64,000 bases of DNA from Amycolatopsis sp. EV170708-02-1 (GCF_022479115.1 NZ_CP092497.1:4836001-4900000), one strand, 5' to 3'; positions 1-8,531 are shown, counted from the stretch's first letter. Notes: generated from the sequence alone by a model not told the origin. Made by a program: numbers and translations.

Positions 1-164
1 AAGAGCCCGGCGAGCCCGTCGAGATGACGGCGTCCTTCGGTGTCGATCAGGTAGCTTCCCTCGCCGCGTACGAACACCGGGAAATCCGAGGCCCAGGTGT
101 CCTTGCGGGTGAAGTGCGGGCCGAGATGCCGTCGAGCCTGCGCTCGCAGCTGGGTGACGTCCAC
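1..164 (-). CDS. Class III PLP aminotransferase, N-terminal fragment (candidate taurine-pyruvate aminotransferase)
   Basis: The gene runs off the left edge, so only about 54 N-terminal codons are visible. The GTG start at 162-164 sits just behind an AAGGAGGT ribosome binding site. The peptide opens VDVTQLRAQARRHLGPHF and continues through DFPVFVRGEGSYLIDTEGRR to HLDGLAGL, the usual lead-in of class III (omega) aminotransferases before the cofactor domain. No catalytic residue is in view. It follows xsc on the same strand, and tpa-xsc neighbours are known from taurine catabolism, where Tpa moves the amino group of taurine to pyruvate to give sulfoacetaldehyde and alanine. The family call is fairly safe. 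The substrate is inferred from context only. Confidence 0.6.
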   Translation of the reverse strand, partial: MDVTQLRAQARRHLGPHFTRKDTWASDFPVFVRGEGSYLIDTEGRRHLDGLAGL

Positions 165-346
165 CGGAGACCTCCTTCGAGACACGAGTCTGTGCTTTGA
201 CTTTCGCAACCCGGCTGGCACCGGCCCAGCACCAGAGCGGCGGCGTTCGATGGGTCCAGTTGGCTGCCAGGGACTCTCGCCTCGAGGGTTCACGCCGGCT
301 TCCCTTCACCCCGGGACGCGTGGTCCTCGCGGGCAGGGGGTCGAAG

Positions 347-403
347 GCGTCGCGAAAGCGGCTTTCGCGACGTCAGATGTCCCGAAAGTGGCTTTCGCGA
401 CGC
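347..403. repeat. Palindromic repeat, GAAAG family, copy 1
   Basis: Outer arms 347-359 and 391-403 match over 13 bp (GCGTCGCGAAAGC against its complement). An inner inverted copy at 361-371 can pair with 349-359, so the element contains four alternating copies of the core TCGCGAAAG in both orientations around a GTCAGATGTC centre. The same arrangement recurs at 14839-14891 and 43452-43498. It lies between the xsc 3' end and the next gene's start. Confidence 0.75.
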
Positions 404-426
404 TCGGTGCTGCCAGAGAACACCCG

Positions 427-447
427 GTCCGTGAAGGCCTCCTTGCC
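427..447. repeat. Orphan half of a GAAGG-family palindrome
   Basis: These 21 bases are identical to the left arm of the complete element at 43188-43246 (core CCGTGAAGGCCTCCTTGCC). No matching right arm follows. Instead a different full hairpin starts three bases later, as if the right half had been lost or replaced. Confidence 0.6.
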
Positions 448-449
448 GA

Positions 450-504
450 CTACATGAAGGCCCCCTTCCTTGCGCTGGACGCAAGGAAGGGGGCCTTCAT
501 GTAG
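450..504 (-). terminator. Long perfect hairpin, probable xsc terminator
   Basis: Arms 450-473 and 481-504 are perfectly complementary over 24 bp (core CATGAAGGCCCCCTTCC), with a 7-base loop at 474-480. It lies 82 bases past the xsc stop codon. There is no T-run, as is common for actinobacterial stem-only terminators. Its core resembles the GAAGG-family elements elsewhere in the window. Confidence 0.7.
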
Positions 505-585
505 TGCAAACGGGCAGGGCGGCGGTGCGCGGCGGGTCGGGGTGGTCGTACCGAGACCTCCCCGCCGCACCGTCCCGTAGGCGAC

Positions 586-2393
586 CTACACGTAGTCCTT
601 GTACTTCTCCAGGAAACGCACCGGCTTGGACAGCGCGTCGCGGCGGAACGGGTCACCCAGCTCGCGGGTGCACATGATCTCGACGACGGTGGTCTTGCCC
701 TCGTTCATCTGCGCCTCGACGGCACGTTGCAACGCGGGGCCGACCTCGTCGAGTTTCTCCACGACGATGCCTTCCGCGCCCATGGCCTTGGCGATCCCCG
801 CGAAGCTCTCGCTCTCCAGCTCGCCCGCGACGAACCGGCGGTTGTAGAAGTCGACCTGGTTCTTCTTCTCCGCGCCCCACTGCCGGTTGTGGAACACCAC
901 GGCGGTGACCGGGATGTCGTGGCGGACCGCGGTCATGATCTCGCCCATGCTCATCCCCCACGCGCCGTCGCCGGCGTAGGAGATCGCGGGCCGGTCGGGC
1001 GCCGCGGCCTTGGCGCCGATGATGGTCGGCAGCGCGTACCCGCAGTTGCCGAAACTCATCGGCGCGAAGAAGCTGCGTGGCTCCTCGAACCGCAGATAGC
1101 TGTTCGCGACCGAGTTGATGTTGCCGATGTCGGTCGACACCATCACCCGCGGCGGCATGGCCTTCTCCAGCTCCCGCAACACTTCCCGCGGGTGCAGCCA
1201 GTTGCCCTCCTCGCCCTCCTGTTCGGCGATCATGTCGAGGCTGAACGGGTCGGTCTCGTGGGTCCAGGCGTCGAGCTCGGCCTCCCACGCGTCCTTCTCC
1301 GCCTTGATCTTCGCCGCGCGAGCGTCCTTTGTAGAGTCACAGGCGAGCGCGCGGTCCGCGAGCCGCTTGGTCAGCGCGACCGCCGCGTCCTTGGCGTCAC
1401 CGCAGATGCCGACGGTGATCTTCTTGACCAGGCCGAGCATCTTGTGGTCCGCGTCGATCTGGATGATCTTCGCGTCCTTGGGCCAGTAGTCCATGCCGTG
1501 CTGCGGCAGGGTGCCGAACGGGCCGAGCCGCGAGCCGAGCGCGATCACGACGTCCGCCTGCGAGATGAGCTTCATCGCGGCCTTGGAACCCTGGTACCCC
1601 AGCGGCCCGCACCACTGCGGGTGGCTCGCCGGGAACGAGTCGTTGTGCAGGTAGCTGTTCACCACCGGCGCACCGAGGCGTTCCGCGAGCGCCTTGCACT
1701 CCTCGACGCCGTCGGCCATCACCACGCCGCCACCGGAGATGATCACCGGGAACTCCGCCGTGGCCAGCAGCGCGGCGGCCTCGTCGAGGCTCCGCTCGCC
1801 GCCGGGGCCGCGGTCGAGGCGGGCGGGTTCGGGGATCTCGGCCTCGATCTCGCCGTAGAAGAAGTCGCGCGGGATGTTGAGCTGCGTCGGGCCGAGTTCC
1901 GAGTGGGCCCGGTCGAAGCAGCGGCCGGTGTACTCGGCCATCCGCTTCGGGTTGTTGACGTGCCCCTGGTACTTGGTGAACTCCTGGAACATCGGCAGCT
2001 GGTTGGCCTCCTGGAAGCCGCCGAGCCCGGTGCCCATGGTGCCCGCCTCCGGCGTCACGATCACGACCGGGCTGTGCGCCCAGTACGCGGCCGCGATCGC
2101 GGTCACGCAGTTGCTGATGCCGGGCCGTTCTGCCCGATGACGACGCCGTGCCTGCCGCTCACCCGGGCGTAGCCGTCGGCCATATGCCCGGCGCCCTGTT
2201 CGTGCACGACCGGTACCAGCCGGATGCCCGCCGGCGCGAAGATGTCCATCGCGTCCATGAACGCCGACCCCATGATGCCGAAGATGTCGGTGACGCCGTT
2301 CGCCACGAGCGTCTCGACGAAGGCCTCGGACGGGGTCATCTTCTTCCGGCCGCTGACGACCGCGCGGCCGTCACCCGTCTTCCGTTCCGTCAT
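586..2393 (-). CDS. xsc: Sulfoacetaldehyde acetyltransferase, split by a frameshift
   Basis: This thiamine-diphosphate enzyme cleaves sulfoacetaldehyde with phosphate to acetyl phosphate and sulfite in taurine and sulfonate catabolism. The ATG start (2391-2393) has an AAGGAGCGGA site upstream. The first 90 codons (MTPSEAFVETLVANGV, then VHEQGAGHMADGYARVSG, the cofactor-glutamate region) are in one frame. The rest, from the NCVTAIAAAYW segment to the stop at 586, is in another. Xsc-typical segments include YLHNDSFPASHP and CGPLGYQGSKAAM, and the C-terminal cofactor motif is GDGAWGMSMGE. Restoring one C in the run at 2119-2121 gives NGPGISNCVTA and a 602-residue protein, normal for Xsc. The gene is therefore complete apart from one base: a sequencing error or a fresh inactivation. 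It diverges from an IclR regulator. Confidence 0.88.
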
Positions 2394-2537
2394 GTTCCGC
2401 TCCTTCGACAGGCGAGATTTACAAAAATCGATACGTGGCGTTCCTGAAATCAGGATGCGGTCGACGATAGGTCCGCCGACGCCCAGCGTCAACGTCGGAT
2501 TCTGAAAATCGAGACGCCCTGTGCTACTTTTCGAAAC
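2394..2537. promoter_or_regulatory. Divergent xsc/iclR control region
   Basis: The 144 bases between the two start codons must carry both promoters. A perfect inverted repeat TCCTGA-AA-TCAGGA lies at 2444-2457. The sequence AAAATCGATACG at 2424-2435 recurs as AAAATCGAGACG at 2505-2516. These are candidate operator elements for the adjacent IclR protein. No binding is shown by sequence alone. Confidence 0.45.
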
Positions 2538-3338
2538 ATGGAGCTGCTTCGCGAACCCGATCCGATCAACGGGGACACGCCGACCATGCGGCTGTTCTCC
2601 CTGCTCGAGCTGATCGCCGCCAAGGATCAGCTGGTCTCCCTGCAGGGCCTCGTCGAGGAGACCGGCCTGCCGAAACCGACCCTGCACCGCATGCTGCAGC
2701 AGCTGGAAGGGGCGGGCCTGCTGATCCGGCAGGCCGACGGGCGCCACTACGGCACCGGCCACCGGCTGCGCCGGCTCGCGGAGAACCTGCTCCTCAACGC
2801 GACCCACCACGGCGCCCGGCACGCCGTCCTGAGCCACCTCGTCGACGAACTCGGCGAGAGCTGCAACGTGACCACCTTGTCGGGCAACGAAATCGTGTAC
2901 CTCGACCGGGTCGAGACCCCGGAACCGCTGCGGTTCTACCTCCGGCCCGGCTCCCGGGTGCCGATCCACTGTTCGGCCAGCGGCAAGATGGTCCTCGCGC
3001 AGATGAGCCCGTCGCAGCGGCGGAAACTGCTCGCGCACGCGCCGCTCAAGCGGTACACGGACAAGACCCTCACCGACCTCGACGCGCTCGAGGCCGAGTT
3101 CACCCGCATCCGCCGGGACAGGTTCGCGCTCGACGACGAGGAGTTCCTCCCCGGTCTGGTGTGCGTCGCGGTCCTCGTGCCTGGGCGCGCCAACCTCTGC
3201 GTCGCCGTGCAGGCGCCCGTCATGCGGCTGACGCCGGACAAGGCGCTGCAGACGCTCCCAGCACTGCAGCGCGCGGCCGAGGCGATCAGCCGCGTCGACG
3301 CCGAGGGCGGGTCCGAACCGGAAAGTGTTCCGTCGTAA
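2538..3338 (+). CDS. IclR-family transcriptional regulator
   Basis: The 266-residue protein has the IclR layout. A winged helix-turn-helix spans about residues 15-75 (LVEETGLPKPTLHRMLQQLE is the recognition region). A C-terminal effector-binding domain follows, with SCNVTTLSGNEIVYLDRVE and the HCSASGKM segment typical of the family. It diverges from xsc and is followed 9 bases later by the cobS-like gene, so it probably controls xsc and heads its own three-gene operon. The effector is unknown; a sulfonate intermediate would fit the context. The start is the first ATG, placed just downstream of the intergenic repeats. Confidence 0.88.
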   Translation: MELLREPDPINGDTPTMRLFSLLELIAAKDQLVSLQGLVEETGLPKPTLHRMLQQLEGAGLLIRQADGRHYGTGHRLRRLAENLLLNATHHGARHAVLSHLVDELGESCNVTTLSGNEIVYLDRVETPEPLRFYLRPGSRVPIHCSASGKMVLAQMSPSQRRKLLAHAPLKRYTDKTLTDLDALEAEFTRIRRDRFALDDEEFLPGLVCVAVLVPGRANLCVAVQAPVMRLTPDKALQTLPALQRAAEAISRVDAEGGSEPESVPS

Positions 3339-3347
3339 GGAGTTCTC

Positions 3348-4280
3348 ATGATCCCCGAGCTACGGCTCCCGGTGCGTGACGTCTTCGGCATCGATGCTGA
3401 TCTCGTCGTCGGCGCGTTCCGCGAACGCACCGAGCACGTCCCCGAGATCGACGAGGCGTACCGTTTCAACCCGGACGTGACGCTGGCGCTCCTGGCCGGC
3501 TTCACCCACGACCGCCGTGTGCTGGTGCAGGGGCTGCACGGCACCGGGAAGTCGACCCATATCGAACAGGTCGCCGCCCGGCTCAACTGGCCGTGCGTGC
3601 GGGTCAACCTGGACGGTCACCTCAACCGCCTCGACCTCGTCGGCCGCGACGCGGTGGTGCTGCGCGAGGGCAAGCAGGTCACCGAGTTCCAGGAGGGCAT
3701 CCTCCCGTGGGCCTTGCAGCGGCCGGTCGCGCTGGTGCTCGACGAGTACGACGCGGGCCGACCCGACGTGATGTTCGTGCTCCAGCGGGTCCTCGAACGC
3801 GACGGCAAGTTCACCCTCACCGACCAGAACCGGGTGCTGCGGCCGCATCCGTCCTTCCGGCTGTTCGCCACCGCCAACACGGTCGGGCTCGGCAACCTCA
3901 ACGGGCTCTACCACGGCGCGCAGCGGCTGAACCACGCGCAGATCGACCGCTGGAACATCGTGGCGTCGCTGAACTACCTGCCCGCCGCCGAGGAGATCGC
4001 GATCGTGCGGGCCAGGGTCCCCGGTGTTTCCGAATCGCTGGCGGCGTCCCTGGTCGCGGTGGCCGCCTTGACCCGCAAGGGTTTCCAGGCCGGTGATCTG
4101 TCCACTTTGATGTCCCCGCGCACGGTGATCACCTGGGCGGAGAACATCGGGATCTTCGGTGATCCGGCGACGGCCTTCCGGCTGTCCTTCGTGAACAAAT
4201 GCGACGAAGCCGAGCGCGACCTGGTGGCGGAATACTTCCAGCGCTGCTTCGACGACGAGCTCCAGCTCCTCTCGGCATGA
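3348..4280 (+). CDS. CobS-like AAA+ ATPase of the MoxR/cobaltochelatase type
   Basis: The 310-residue protein closely follows the pattern of CobS, the AAA+ subunit of aerobic cobaltochelatase. It has Walker [11 protein letters not shown] at about residues 64-73, then [20 protein letters not shown], Walker [14 protein letters not shown], sensor 1 [11 protein letters not shown] and the stretch [10 protein letters not shown]. CobS works with CobT as a hexameric ATPase driving metal insertion by CobN. No cobN gene is visible here. An AAGGAGTT-like site precedes the ATG, and the stop overlaps the cobT-like start (ATGA), indicating translational coupling. Family assignment is strong. The true chelatase substrate, or a chaperone role for another metalloenzyme, is open. 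Confidence 0.85.
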   Translation: MIPELRLPVRDVFGIDADLVVGAFRERTEHVPEIDEAYRFNPDVTLALLAGFTHDRRVLVQGLHGTGKSTHIEQVAARLNWPCVRVNLDGHLNRLDLVGRDAVVLREGKQVTEFQEGILPWALQRPVALVLDEYDAGRPDVMFVLQRVLERDGKFTLTDQNRVLRPHPSFRLFATANTVGLGNLNGLYHGAQRLNHAQIDRWNIVASLNYLPAAEEIAIVRARVPGVSESLAASLVAVAALTRKGFQAGDLSTLMSPRTVITWAENIGIFGDPATAFRLSFVNKCDEAERDLVAEYFQRCFDDELQLLSA

Positions 4281-5965
4281 CCGCCGGGCAGGCGGAAACC
4301 CGGCGCCGCAACCAGGTCGAGGAGCTGTGCGCCGCCGCGGTCCGGGCGCTCAGCGGCGACCCGGCACTGCATTTCCGGGCACGGCGGCTGCATCGGGGAC
4401 GCGAACCGCTGCCCCTGCACGCGCCGCATCTGCGCCAGTCCGCCGACGACGATCTGCGGTCCGCACGCGGGATCGCGGACGGGATGGCGCTGCGCCTCAC
4501 CGCCTCGGACGCCGCGCTGCACCGCGGCCTGAGCCCGCGTGATCCGGCCGAGCGCGGGATTTTCGAACTGCTGGAACAATTCCGCGTCGAGTCGCTCCCT
4601 CCCGCGGATCTACCGGGGATGCGGCGGAACCTGCGCCTTCGCCACGTCCGCTGGTCACTGGAGTTCCACCGATCCGGCCTGACCGAGACCGCCCGCGGGC
4701 TGCTGCTGTACACGGTGGCCCAGATCTGCCGCTCGCGGATCACCGGCGAGCCCGTGGTCGAGGAGACCGAGGACCTGATCGAGGCGACCCGGTTCGCCTT
4801 GGCGCCGTCTCTCGGCCACGACCTCGCCGGCTTGCGGCGGCACCGGACGGATCAGAAGGCGTTCGCCGAACACGCGCTGGCGATCGCCCGGACGACCAGC
4901 GGGCTGCTGGCCGGAACCGCGCGAGAAGCCGAAGACGAAGGCGATCCCACCGACCCTCGCTTCAGCCTCGCGATCCACTTCGACACGAGCCATGGCGAGC
5001 AGATCCCCTCGGCCACCGCCGGAACCAGCCGGACGTTGGGCGAATCCGGTGCGGCGTACCGGGTTTTCACCACCGCGTACGACCGCGAGCGACGCGCGTC
5101 GGACCTGGTGCGCCCCGCGATGCTGGCCGAACTCCGCGAGCGGCTCGACCGGCGTGTCGGCAGGCAGGGCGTCGGGCCGGGACGGCTGGCACGCGACCTC
5201 AAGGCGGTGCTCGCCGAACCGGCACGCGACGGCTGGGACGGCGCACAGGAGGAAGGCCTGCTCGACGGCCGGACCCTGGCTCAGCTGATCAGTTCACCCA
5301 CCGAGCGACGGATCTTCCGCACCGAGCGGATCGAACCCGTGGCGGACACGCTCGTGACCTTCCTGATCGACTGCTCGGGCTCGATGACGGCGCACGCGGA
5401 ACCCGTCGCCGCGCTGGTCGACCTCTTCGCGCGCTCGATCGAACTCGCCGGGGCGACCTGCGAAGTGCTCGGGTTCACCACCGGCGGCTGGAACGGGGGC
5501 AGGCCAAGGCGGGACTGGATCCGGGCCGGACGGCCCCGGCATCCCGGCAGGCTCAACGAACGGCTCCACCTCGTGTTCAAGGCCGCCGGAACACCATGGC
5601 GCCGGGCGCGCCCGGATCTCGCCGCACTGCTGAAAGCCGATCTGTTCCGGGAAGGGATCGACGGCGAGGCGGTGGCCTGGGCCTGCTCCCGGATGCGCGC
5701 GCGAACGGAGGCGCGCCGGATCCTGCTCGTCCTCTCCGACGGCAGCCCCATGGACAGCGCGACGAGCCTGGCGAACGATCCGCACTACCTGGACGAACAT
5801 CTGCGGGAAACGGTGCTGCGGGAGGAAAGCACCGTCGAGATCCGTGGGGTCGGTGTCGGCCTCGACCTCAGCCCCTTCTACCGCCGCTCGCGAGTGCTCG
5901 ACACCTCGGTCACATCCGGGTACGCGCCGTTCCGGGATGTTCTCGAACTGCTCGCCCGGAGGTGA
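4277..5965 (+). CDS. CobT-like VWA-domain partner of the AAA+ ATPase
   Basis: The 562-residue protein starts at the ATG overlapping the cobS-like stop codon by 4 bases. The N-terminal half is a long helical region ([38 protein letters not shown]) resembling CobT. The C-terminal half, from about residue 350, is a von Willebrand A domain with the metal-binding motif DCSGSMTAH and a later [13 protein letters not shown]. CobT pairs with CobS in cobaltochelatase, and related VWA proteins pair with MoxR ATPases in metalloenzyme maturation. The acidic linker usual in CobT is short here (around [11 protein letters not shown]). The coupled pair next to iclR and xsc suggests joint regulation, but the client protein is unknown. 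Confidence 0.82.
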   Translation: MTAGQAETRRRNQVEELCAAAVRALSGDPALHFRARRLHRGREPLPLHAPHLRQSADDDLRSARGIADGMALRLTASDAALHRGLSPRDPAERGIFELLEQFRVESLPPADLPGMRRNLRLRHVRWSLEFHRSGLTETARGLLLYTVAQICRSRITGEPVVEETEDLIEATRFALAPSLGHDLAGLRRHRTDQKAFAEHALAIARTTSGLLAGTAREAEDEGDPTDPRFSLAIHFDTSHGEQIPSATAGTSRTLGESGAAYRVFTTAYDRERRASDLVRPAMLAELRERLDRRVGRQGVGPGRLARDLKAVLAEPARDGWDGAQEEGLLDGRTLAQLISSPTERRIFRTERIEPVADTLVTFLIDCSGSMTAHAEPVAALVDLFARSIELAGATCEVLGFTTGGWNGGRPRRDWIRAGRPRHPGRLNERLHLVFKAAGTPWRRARPDLAALLKADLFREGIDGEAVAWACSRMRARTEARRILLVLSDGSPMDSATSLANDPHYLDEHLRETVLREESTVEIRGVGVGLDLSPFYRRSRVLDTSVTSGYAPFRDVLELLARR

Positions 5966-5979
5966 ACGCCGCGGGTGAC

Positions 5980-6357
5980 TCAGCGGCCGTAGCCACCCTC
6001 TTCGCCGCTGTTCCCGCCGAACTCGGCGCGCTGGCCCTGGTCGCCGCCGTACTCGTTGCCTTGGCCGCCGCCGAACTCGGCGCGCTGCTCTTGGCCGCCG
6101 CCGTACTCGTTGCCTTGGCCGCCGCCGTATTCATTCCCTGCCTGGCCGCCGGGCGCGTCGTTACCGAAACCGCCACCCTGCTGTTGCTCTTCGTTCTGCT
6201 GCCCGCCACCGGACTCACCGAGGTAGTCCTTCGCCTTGTCGGCGGCCGAGTCGATCTTGTCCGAGTGCTCACCGAAACGGGATTTCGCGAAATCGGCGGC
6301 CTTGTCGACGTGCTCCCCGCTGACCTTGTCCTTCATACCTTCGAAGTCGATACCCAT
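5980..6357 (-). CDS. MT0933-type antitoxin-like protein with Gly-rich repeat tail
   Basis: The 125-residue protein begins MGIDFEGMKDKVSGEHVD and continues KAADFAKSRFGEHSDKID. This short helical domain (about 1-48) matches the actinobacterial MT0933/Rv0909-type antitoxin family. The remainder is a low-complexity tail made of repeated NEYGGGQ and QRAEFGG units rich in Gly, Gln, Asn and Glu. An AGGAGTTCTC site precedes the ATG. No toxin gene adjoins it, and both neighbours point elsewhere, so an antitoxin function is unproven. Proteins of this family are often annotated singly and may be stress-related. Its 3' end faces that of the cobT-like gene, with only 14 bases between. Confidence 0.7.
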   Translation of the reverse strand: MGIDFEGMKDKVSGEHVDKAADFAKSRFGEHSDKIDSAADKAKDYLGESGGGQQNEEQQQGGGFGNDAPGGQAGNEYGGGQGNEYGGGQEQRAEFGGGQGNEYGGDQGQRAEFGGNSGEEGGYGR

Positions 6358-6753
6358 GAGAACTCCTCACATCTTCGGATATCCGGAGTTCACCGAACTC
6401 CGGCACGTACCTCCATCAAAGTGCATTCGCGTCGCGGGGCAACTCGGGGGCGCCGGGTGGGTGAGTCCCGCGGCGACACGGCATGATTTCCTTAGTCCAG
6501 GTAAGGAAAAAAGGCTGGACCACCGCACTGACGACGGCTGCGGTCGCTCACTCGGGTGGACTTACCGATCTTTTCACCGGCACGGGAGAGCACATGACGA
6601 CAACGGACTTCCAGGTCGACGCGATTTCACCACACTTCGGCCAAGGAAAACAGACGATGCCTGCCCTCGCCAGGAGTTGGCGCTTTTAGCCCTTTCGTGT
6701 TCGTATCCCTGGCGTCAGCCAATGCGGAGACAGCCAAAGGGAGTTCGAACTTC
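6358..6753. other. Divergent intergenic stretch, no secure gene
   Basis: These 396 bases separate the divergent antitoxin-like and lipoprotein genes. A possible 31-codon reading frame starts at an ATG at 6594 behind GGGAGAG, but its peptide has no recognisable feature. The only clear structure is the inverted repeat at 6487-6509. Confidence 0.5.
6487..6509. promoter_or_regulatory. Perfect inverted repeat, candidate operator
   Basis: TTTCCTTA (6487-6494) and TAAGGAAA (6502-6509) form 8-bp perfect arms around a 7-base centre. The spacing suits a dimeric DNA-binding protein. The low G+C content stands out from the surroundings. It lies between divergent genes, so control of either is possible. 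Confidence 0.4.
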
Positions 6754-7302
6754 ATGCGCAGGACAATTGCCCGGACGGTAACGGGCGTGGCGATCGTGGC
6801 GGGCCTCGTGGCCGCGTGCGGCTCCGAAGGCGAAAACGGTGCGGCTGGGTCTTCTGGCACGAATGGAACCGCTTCAAGCGCGGCGGCCGCGTCGTCGTCC
6901 GGCGCCGGAGCCCCGGCCTCCTCGGGAGCGGGCACCGGCGACGCGGGCCAGGCCGGCGGCGAGGCGGCCCAGAAAGTGACCGCCGCGATCCAGCAGGCGC
7001 TTCAGCAGTCACCGATCACCTTCACCACCGAAAGTGCGGAGCTGTCCGAAAAGAGCAAAGCGGCCCTCGGCGAGATCGCCAAGGCCATGCAGGGCAACGA
7101 CGTCAAGATCACCGTCGCCACGCACGCGGGCTACCCCGACGCGGAAAAGTCCAAGGCCCTTTCCGAAAAGCGCGCGGAAGCCATCGCCGCCGCGCTCGAA
7201 GGGGCGGGCGTGGCCAAGGACCGCGTCAAGACCGAGGCGACCGGCAACGAAAAGGCCCAGGGCGACAAGGCGTTGGACACGCAGATCACCGTCGCCCAGT
7301 GA
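6754..7302 (+). CDS. OmpA-like domain lipoprotein
   Basis: The 182-residue protein starts MRRTIARTVTGVAIV and has a lipobox ending LVAAC at residue 25, so it should be lipid-anchored outside the membrane. A low-complexity Gly/Ser/Ala linker follows. The C-terminal 90 residues (ITFTTESAELSEKSKAALGE, later LSEKRAEAIAAALEGAGV) match the periplasmic OmpA/MotB fold that binds peptidoglycan. The ATG at 6754 is chosen over upstream starts because it gives the signal peptide directly and follows AAAGGGAG. Its stop overlaps the next gene's GTG start, implying co-translation with the pyruvyl transferase. Confidence 0.8.
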   Translation: MRRTIARTVTGVAIVAGLVAACGSEGENGAAGSSGTNGTASSAAAASSSGAGAPASSGAGTGDAGQAGGEAAQKVTAAIQQALQQSPITFTTESAELSEKSKAALGEIAKAMQGNDVKITVATHAGYPDAEKSKALSEKRAEAIAAALEGAGVAKDRVKTEATGNEKAQGDKALDTQITVAQ

Positions 7303-8531
7303 CCTTCGAGGGAAGCGCGGGTGGCGGGGACGACTCGTCCACCCGCGCGCCCCGCCGTCGCCATTACCTGATCGGCCCGAGCGGCTTTCCCAATTTCGGC
7401 GACGAACTGATCGCGGCCACCTGGCTGCGCTATCTGGCGCGGACCGAGCCGGAGGCCGACGTCTGGCTCGACACCCACTCGCCGGGGCCCGCGCAACTGC
7501 TGTTGAACGATCTGCACCCGCGCCTTCGCTGCACGGACACCCTTTGGCGGCTGTGCGGCGAGGCGCCGTCGGACGATCCGTGGGAAGTGGCGAACTGGGT
7601 GCAGTCGGCGGTGAACGACCCGGGGCTCGCGCCCCGCTGGGACGCGGGCATCGACCTGCTCGGCCGGACCGACGTGCTGCACCTGATCGGCGGCGGCTAC
7701 CTCAACGCGCTGTGGCCGCGGCATATCGGGCTGCTCGCGGGCGCCGCGGCCGCCGCCCGGCGGTCGGGTGCCCGTACGGCCATGACCGGGCAGGGACTGA
7801 CCCCGTTCCCGCCCGGTGCCACCGATCTCCTCCGGTCGCTCGCCGACCGTTTCGACGTCGTCGACGTCCGCGACGATCCGTCGGCCGAACTGCTCACCGG
7901 CGTCGTCCGCACATGCGACGACGTCTTCCTGGGACCACCCGAGCGGAGACCCGCCGCGCAAGCGCGCGAATTCGTCCTGTGCGTCCAATCCGACATCGGC
8001 GCCTTCGAGCCGTCCGTGCTGGCCGCCCAGGTGCTGGGTTTGTTGCGGGCTTGGGAAGTCCACCCGGAGCAGGTCGCCGTCGTCGAAGGGATCCCCCGCG
8101 TCGACCGCGCCGTCCCGGCGCTGCTGGAACACGAACTCGCCGGTGCCGAGTTCCACCCGTTCCGCGACATCTGGCGCCACGGCCTGCCGCTGGCGGCCGG
8201 GCAGACCTGGATCTCCAGCCGCTATCACCTGCATCTCGTCGCCGCGGCGGCCGGCGCGACCGGCCTGGCCATGAGCGTGTCACGCGGGTACTACACGACC
8301 AAGCACCGCAGCCTGATCGACCTCGGCTCGGGTTGGACGCCGTTCGACGCCGAGGAAGGCGGAACCCCGGACCGGCCGTCCGGTTCCGGGTTCCCGCCCC
8401 ACGTCCTCAGGCGGTGCCGCGACCTGAAACGTTCGGTCGCGACGGCCGTGTACGGGACCCCGGTGGCCGAGGAGGCGCGCCCCGCGACGCGACGCCTCGC
8501 CCTGCGCTCGTGGCGAACCCGGTCGAGCTAG
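7299..8531 (+). CDS. Polysaccharide pyruvyl transferase family protein
   Basis: The 410-residue protein begins at GTG 7299, overlapping the lipoprotein stop (GTGA). The region HYLIGPSGFPNFGDELIAAT near residue 25 is the glycine-rich opening of the PS_pyruv_trans family, followed by the LHLIGGGYLNALWPRHI segment and a C-terminal ISSRYHLHLVAAAAG motif that is also characteristic. Such enzymes add pyruvate ketals from phosphoenolpyruvate to sugars of cell-surface polymers. No glycosyltransferases or polymer genes are nearby, so the target is unknown. Coupling to a peptidoglycan-binding lipoprotein suggests a cell-envelope role. Confidence 0.8.
   Translation: MTFEGSAGGGDDSSTRAPRRRHYLIGPSGFPNFGDELIAATWLRYLARTEPEADVWLDTHSPGPAQLLLNDLHPRLRCTDTLWRLCGEAPSDDPWEVANWVQSAVNDPGLAPRWDAGIDLLGRTDVLHLIGGGYLNALWPRHIGLLAGAAAAARRSGARTAMTGQGLTPFPPGATDLLRSLADRFDVVDVRDDPSAELLTGVVRTCDDVFLGPPERRPAAQAREFVLCVQSDIGAFEPSVLAAQVLGLLRAWEVHPEQVAVVEGIPRVDRAVPALLEHELAGAEFHPFRDIWRHGLPLAAGQTWISSRYHLHLVAAAAGATGLAMSVSRGYYTTKHRSLIDLGSGWTPFDAEEGGTPDRPSGSGFPPHVLRRCRDLKRSVATAVYGTPVAEEARPATRRLALRSWRTRSS

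Larger units (their letters stand above)
165..585. other. Intergenic stretch without a gene, loaded with palindromes
   Basis: These 421 bases between the xsc stop and the aminotransferase start show no convincing gene. They hold a GAAAG-family palindrome (347-403), an unpaired half of a GAAGG-family element (427-447) and a long perfect hairpin (450-504), listed separately. Because the gap is large and contains a hairpin, the aminotransferase probably has its own promoter in about 170-340, but no clear -35/-10 pair could be identified. Confidence 0.6.

Noticed and set aside
727..2172. A 481-codon plus-strand frame opposite xsc.
   Set aside because: Shadow frame with an unnatural Arg/Val/His bias. 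The opposite strand has all Xsc motifs.
586..2393. Programmed frameshift in xsc.
   Set aside because: No slippery heptamer or downstream pseudoknot is evident, and three other genes show the same single-base loss, which favours sequence error.
6483..6689. A 68-codon frame upstream of the OmpA-like lipoprotein.
   Set aside because: It starts within the palindrome, has no good ribosome binding site and no recognisable feature. A shorter 31-codon version at 6594 is possible but unsupported.
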